The notes beneath the pieces are model-generated. The model was given only the letters and a program-made list of their open reading frames with translations. It had not been told where the DNA came from and ran no database searches. DNA of 49,907 nucleotides from a virus, in IMG/VR virus record IMGVR_UViG_3300009481_003721, positions 1 to 49,907 of that record; one strand, written 5' to 3'. How positions within the stretch are numbered: the first letter of the stretch is position 1; the number at the start of each line of letters is the position of its first letter. The position numbers and the translations under genes are program-made. Shown here piece after piece: positions 46,902-49,907 of this stretch.

Positions 46902-47958
46902 ATATCTGAAAAAGATTGTTAAGGACTACGGAGAAATAATTCGCAGCGGCACCGAGGTCTTAGAGCAGAAGAAGAATTACAAGACCATTTTAGTCAGTCC
47001 TGCAATAGATATCGCTTTGGGTGGCGGGATCAGAGAAGGAAGCTGGCTCACGCTAACAGGAGACCCGAAATCTGGGAAGACCACCACAGCCATGCAAATT
47101 GCTGCCAACTGTCAGAAGGACGGCAGGCCAATCATTTATCTGGATGCGGAAGGCAGACTAAAGGATATGAACTTCGAGGTCAGAGATCTAGACCCCGAGA
47201 AGATGACTATCGTGGCACCTGAAGACAAGCCTATTCCTGCGGAGGACTTTCTGGACGTGGCGTATAAGATGTTGAGCCACCCAGATTACTACGGTGCTGT
47301 TTTAATTATTGACTCGATTTCTTCATTGATGCCAAAAAAAGAACTGGATGGAGACTTCAGCCCCGGAAGAGCGGGTCTTCCAAAAATCCTATCTATATTT
47401 ACAAAGAAGATTGGTCAATTGCTACCCAGACAACACGGCTTGATTATTGCTATCACGCACTATATCGCCAATACGGGCGGCTTTGGTAAGGCAAAACTTG
47501 CGGATGGTGGTAACAAAATCCAGTATCAAGCAGACACCCGCATGGAGATAGCCGGAGGAGGAGAGAAGGTCTCGGCTGTTTCTCCGTGGACAAGCACTAA
47601 TGGCGATAGGATAGGACAGGTTATTAACTGGAAGATCATCTGCTCGTCTATGGGTGCACCGGGTGGTCAGGTGCAAAGCTATCTCAGATATGGTTATGGT
47701 ATTGACAAGACGCAAGAAATACTGATGCTGTCTTGTGATCTGGGTCTTATCGACAAGTCTGGAGCTTGGTTTACATGCACATTTATGGAGGGGTGTAAGG
47801 ACTTGGCAAAAGAGATCAAGCCAGACCTAAATACAGATGACGAAGAGGCTTTTAACAAAGCTTTTAAATTTCAGGGGCAAGATAACTTATATGCATTCCT
47901 GTCTGAAAATCCAAAGCTTATTGAGTTTCTTGAGTCTTCGATTAGGGAAATGTTGTGA
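46876..47958 (+). CDS. uvsX: UvsX/RecA-like recombinase
   Basis: 360 residues. SPAIDIALGGGIREGSWLTL with Walker A TGDPKSGKTT (61-70), Walker B AVLIIDSISSLM, ITHYIANTG and a basic loop region. It shows RecA/UvsX core motifs without a typical RecA C-terminal domain. It catalyses strand exchange for recombination-dependent replication and repair. A PD-(D/E)XK nuclease gene and other T4-like partners follow. Confidence 0.9.
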   Translation: MATKTKTPEYLKKIVKDYGEIIRSGTEVLEQKKNYKTILVSPAIDIALGGGIREGSWLTLTGDPKSGKTTTAMQIAANCQKDGRPIIYLDAEGRLKDMNFEVRDLDPEKMTIVAPEDKPIPAEDFLDVAYKMLSHPDYYGAVLIIDSISSLMPKKELDGDFSPGRAGLPKILSIFTKKIGQLLPRQHGLIIAITHYIANTGGFGKAKLADGGNKIQYQADTRMEIAGGGEKVSAVSPWTSTNGDRIGQVINWKIICSSMGAPGGQVQSYLRYGYGIDKTQEILMLSCDLGLIDKSGAWFTCTFMEGCKDLAKEIKPDLNTDDEEAFNKAFKFQGQDNLYAFLSENPKLIEFLESSIREML

Positions 47959-48359
47959 AAATAACAGGCTTAGACGGCAAAGAATATAGCTGGAACCCGT
48001 CCAGCAAAGAGTCCTCTGTGAAAAAAAGATCGAAACTTCACGAAAAAGCCAAAGATCTCCTTGACATTCTATTTCCATATGATAGAATATTGGAAGAGGT
48101 TTCACTCGCCGGAACAAGCTCTGGGCCAAGAAGGGGAACGTTGCGTGCGGATTTTTTTATTCCCAACAGAAACCTAATTGTCGAGGTTCATGGAGAGCAA
48201 CACTTTAAGTTTAACAAGTTTTTTTTTAATGATAAGCTTTCCTTTTACAGAGCCAAGGCGAGAGACAAGGACAAGAAAGAGTGGTGTAGTCTTAACGGTA
48301 TAAGATTAGTAGAGTTTAACTACAACGAACCGGAAGAAGACTGGATAAGCAAGATATGA
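47955..48359 (+). CDS. Small PD-(D/E)XK/Vsr-type nuclease-like protein
   Basis: 134 residues from GTG 47955. RADFFIPNRNLIVEVHGEQH holds the D and ExH-like catalytic pair, followed by KARDKDKKEWCSLNGIRLVE typical of Vsr/DUF559-like nucleases. It follows uvsX with an overlap, a common place for recombination nucleases. A weak promoter-like pair (TTGACA 48061-48066, TAGAAT 48083-48088) lies inside it. Confidence 0.7.
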   Translation: MKITGLDGKEYSWNPSSKESSVKKRSKLHEKAKDLLDILFPYDRILEEVSLAGTSSGPRRGTLRADFFIPNRNLIVEVHGEQHFKFNKFFFNDKLSFYRAKARDKDKKEWCSLNGIRLVEFNYNEPEEDWISKI

Positions 48360-49297
48360 CTACCAAGTGGCAATACTCAATGAAAAAGAAATCTAACGAC
48401 GAGCTGTTTTACGTACAGGACTTGCGGAAAACCTGCCCGACCTGTGCCACGAAACACGCGGTATCGGTGTACGACGACTTTACGTTTCATTGGCTTCTTC
48501 CCTCTACATCAATACTGGTCTATCACATTAAGCAGTTTGAAGAACAATTAAAAAATGATTCGAGTAACTGCGACACAGTCATTACACATGCTGGCTGTTA
48601 CACTTTACAGCCCAAGATTTTCCACAGGCCAAAACATAAGATAGGAAGACCGACTGTAAGCCAGAACTTAGACCTTGATCCAATAATGGCGAAATGTAAA
48701 AGGTTATATACAAACAACCTTTACGAAAATATACACGACAGAATCCTCCCGCTGCCATTGGGGATTTTCAGAAAAGAGATTGCCGATTTTACCCATCTTA
48801 GAGAAAATAGAAAAGAACATTTTTGTTACGCTAACTTCTCTATGACTATAAATTATAGAGCTAATGTCGCTCTATGGGCCGCCAATAACCCTCATATAGA
48901 TTGTCGATTCGCAAAAAGGTTCCCAGAACTCGAAGAGGATTTGGATGAGAACTTTCTATCTGATGAAATATTACCGTTTGAAGAGTTTTTATCACTCTTA
49001 AGTTCTTACCGCTTCTGCATAGTTCCCAATGGAGTAGGAATAGATACAGATAGACTATGGGAGTGTATATATATGAACGTTGTACCAATTGTTCAAAACA
49101 ATTATGGTAATCGTATTTTTTCTAAAATATGGCCTATGATTTTAGTAGACAGGTATGAGTTTGCAGATATACCCAAGCTAACCGACCAATTTGAACAGCG
49201 ATATGGAAAGAATATCCAATACAACCACGACCTCCTTTTGAGAAAAAATTTGCCAGAACTTCTGGATCGAATAGAACATGAATGTGGAAAGGTATAG
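48356..49297 (+). CDS. Exostosin-like glycosyltransferase
   Basis: 313 residues. The C-terminal part carries the exostosin/GT47-like pattern: YRFCIVPNGVGIDTDRLWEC and VPIVQNN, then ILVDRYEFADIPKL. The N-terminal half has HWLLPSTSILVYHI and a basic linker. Start overlaps the nuclease stop by ATGA. It is the fourth glycosyltransferase-like gene in this window. The acceptor is unknown. Confidence 0.7.
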   Translation: MTTKWQYSMKKKSNDELFYVQDLRKTCPTCATKHAVSVYDDFTFHWLLPSTSILVYHIKQFEEQLKNDSSNCDTVITHAGCYTLQPKIFHRPKHKIGRPTVSQNLDLDPIMAKCKRLYTNNLYENIHDRILPLPLGIFRKEIADFTHLRENRKEHFCYANFSMTINYRANVALWAANNPHIDCRFAKRFPELEEDLDENFLSDEILPFEEFLSLLSSYRFCIVPNGVGIDTDRLWECIYMNVVPIVQNNYGNRIFSKIWPMILVDRYEFADIPKLTDQFEQRYGKNIQYNHDLLLRKNLPELLDRIEHECGKV

Positions 49298-49300
49298 GCG

Positions 49301-49789
49301 GTGACAGGAGAAGAAAAACTAAACGAATTTTTAGAGGCTATTGACGATTGGATCAGTTGCAATAACATCAAAAGCCCAAAAGGCCCAAGAAAGAACCTTA
49401 AGGGCGAAAATGCTAGCAACATACCAAAAATACTTAATATGACCTCCGACACGCTTAAGATGCTTACTGGTGAAGAGTGTCTTGTATATGCATATGAATT
49501 ACACAGCTACGCCGAATACATAGAAACACTTCGCACAAAAGAAAATGCAGTTTTAGAGTGGGCGGATTCCAGTATTTGGTATATAATATCTACAGTGATG
49601 AACCAGTACGGCACTCAATATACAAAATGGCAGGAGAAATACTACTCGGCCATCAAAGAGAACCCTCTGGCCTCCCAAATACTCAAAGTCAAAAATCATG
49701 CCGAAGCCAGAGTGAAGATTCTCGACGGAAAAGCCGATAGAATACAAAGCATGGCTCAAGTACTTAACAACCTATCCAAAAGGAGATAG
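49301..49789 (+). CDS. Conserved helical phage protein
   Basis: 162 residues, mostly helical, starting at GTG 49301. KSPKGPRKNLKGENASNIPK is reminiscent of a protein of T4-like marine phages, function unknown. It ends three bases before the next gene's start. Confidence 0.55.
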   Translation: MTGEEKLNEFLEAIDDWISCNNIKSPKGPRKNLKGENASNIPKILNMTSDTLKMLTGEECLVYAYELHSYAEYIETLRTKENAVLEWADSSIWYIISTVMNQYGTQYTKWQEKYYSAIKENPLASQILKVKNHAEARVKILDGKADRIQSMAQVLNNLSKRR

Positions 49790-49791
49790 CA

Positions 49792-49907
49792 ATGATGTCC
49801 GAGCATCTAGAAGACTTCTTGGGGTCTCTTTCCCCAGAACAGAAACAGGAGCTTATTAAAGCTTTGACGAATGACTCAACAAAGCCAGAGCCAGAGCCAG
49901 AGCCAGA
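49792..49907 (+). CDS. Start of a gene cut by the window edge
   Basis: ATG 49792 (or 49795), eight bases after AGGAG, opens MMSEHLEDFLGSLSPEQKQE and runs off the window in a Pro/Glu repeat. Only 38 codons are visible. A helical, acidic protein with a PE linker; identity unknown. Confidence 0.5.
   Translation, partial: MMSEHLEDFLGSLSPEQKQELIKALTNDSTKPEPEPEP
49884..49907 (+). repeat. GCCAGA tandem repeat encoding Pro-Glu
   Basis: Four exact copies of GCCAGA run to the window edge, giving an alternating Pro-Glu linker in the last gene. More copies may lie beyond the edge. Confidence 0.8.

Noticed and set aside
1-49907. tRNA genes and CRISPR arrays
   Set aside because: By eye, the only T-arm-like GTTCGATTCC match belongs to the tmRNA; no spaced direct repeats of CRISPR type were seen. 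A tRNAscan or CRISPR search was not run.

Overview
This window reads as part of a large double-stranded DNA phage genome, most likely from an aquatic habitat. About 97 tightly packed genes all lie on the + strand, many joined by ATGA or TGATG overlaps. They include phage hallmarks: class I ribonucleotide reductase (nrdA, nrdB), ThyX, dCMP deaminase, a MazG-like protein, SSB, a UvsX/RecA recombinase, PhoH, a phage-type sigma factor, candidate virion proteins and a holin-like protein. Two genes carry the Tat-exported DUF1501 family that is typical of Planctomycetota. With the sulfate- and glycan-related genes, this makes a planctomycete host the best guess. The host call is an inference.

Layout. 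1-2.9 kb: small unknown genes plus a sulfotransferase and a PHA-granule-regulator-like protein. 2.9-4.6 kb: a consensus promoter drives a soluble ABC ATPase, a GNAT-like protein and a HAD phosphatase. 4.6-7.6 kb: an M19 dipeptidase, a eukaryote-type phosphomannomutase and small membrane or zinc proteins. 7.6-11.9 kb: a PD-(D/E)XK-like protein, a VOC protein, GMP reductase, a second sulfotransferase and an SNase-like nuclease, ending in a clear terminator. 11.9-15.1 kb: a serine-rich repeat protein next to a glycosyltransferase, then a beta-rich virion-like protein.

15.1-17.4 kb is the RNA region. It holds a complete tmRNA (tag ADKQFALAA), then dCMP deaminase and SSB, then a compact promoter-structured RNA-U-run unit with no ORF, a candidate new ncRNA. 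17.4-25.5 kb is an envelope module: PAP2 phosphatase, DUF1501 protein 1, a secreted trypsin-like protease, several membrane-anchored small proteins, DUF1501 protein 2, a capsid-associated-type basic protein and a secreted Cys/His-rich protein. 25.6-32.6 kb: a GT-B glycosyltransferase, a papain-like protease, a chain of one-helix membrane proteins including a holin candidate, a sigma factor and an abundant structural protein followed by a terminator.

32.6-42.6 kb is the nucleotide module under a perfect promoter: nrdA, then an inserted aldehyde dehydrogenase plus lysine-6-dehydrogenase-like pair, nrdB, a short UDP-sugar dehydrogenase, a cytidylyltransferase-like enzyme, an SDR epimerase, thyX and mazG. 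42.6 kb to the end: a tail-tube-like structural protein, PhoH, a zinc ribbon, several conserved phage unknowns, UvsX, a small nuclease, an exostosin-like glycosyltransferase and the start of a gene that runs off the window.

Working together: seven perfect TTGACA/TATAAT promoters (16-17 bp spacers, two inside genes) suggest transcription by host housekeeping polymerase, with the phage sigma factor perhaps handing over to later genes. Nucleotide metabolism genes supply dNTPs. The tmRNA may keep ribosomes recycling. A large share of coding capacity goes to glycan and sulfate chemistry and to exported proteins, pointing to remodelling of the host surface or decoration of virions. The two-enzyme lysine-degradation pair inside the nrd operon is the most unexpected metabolic cargo.
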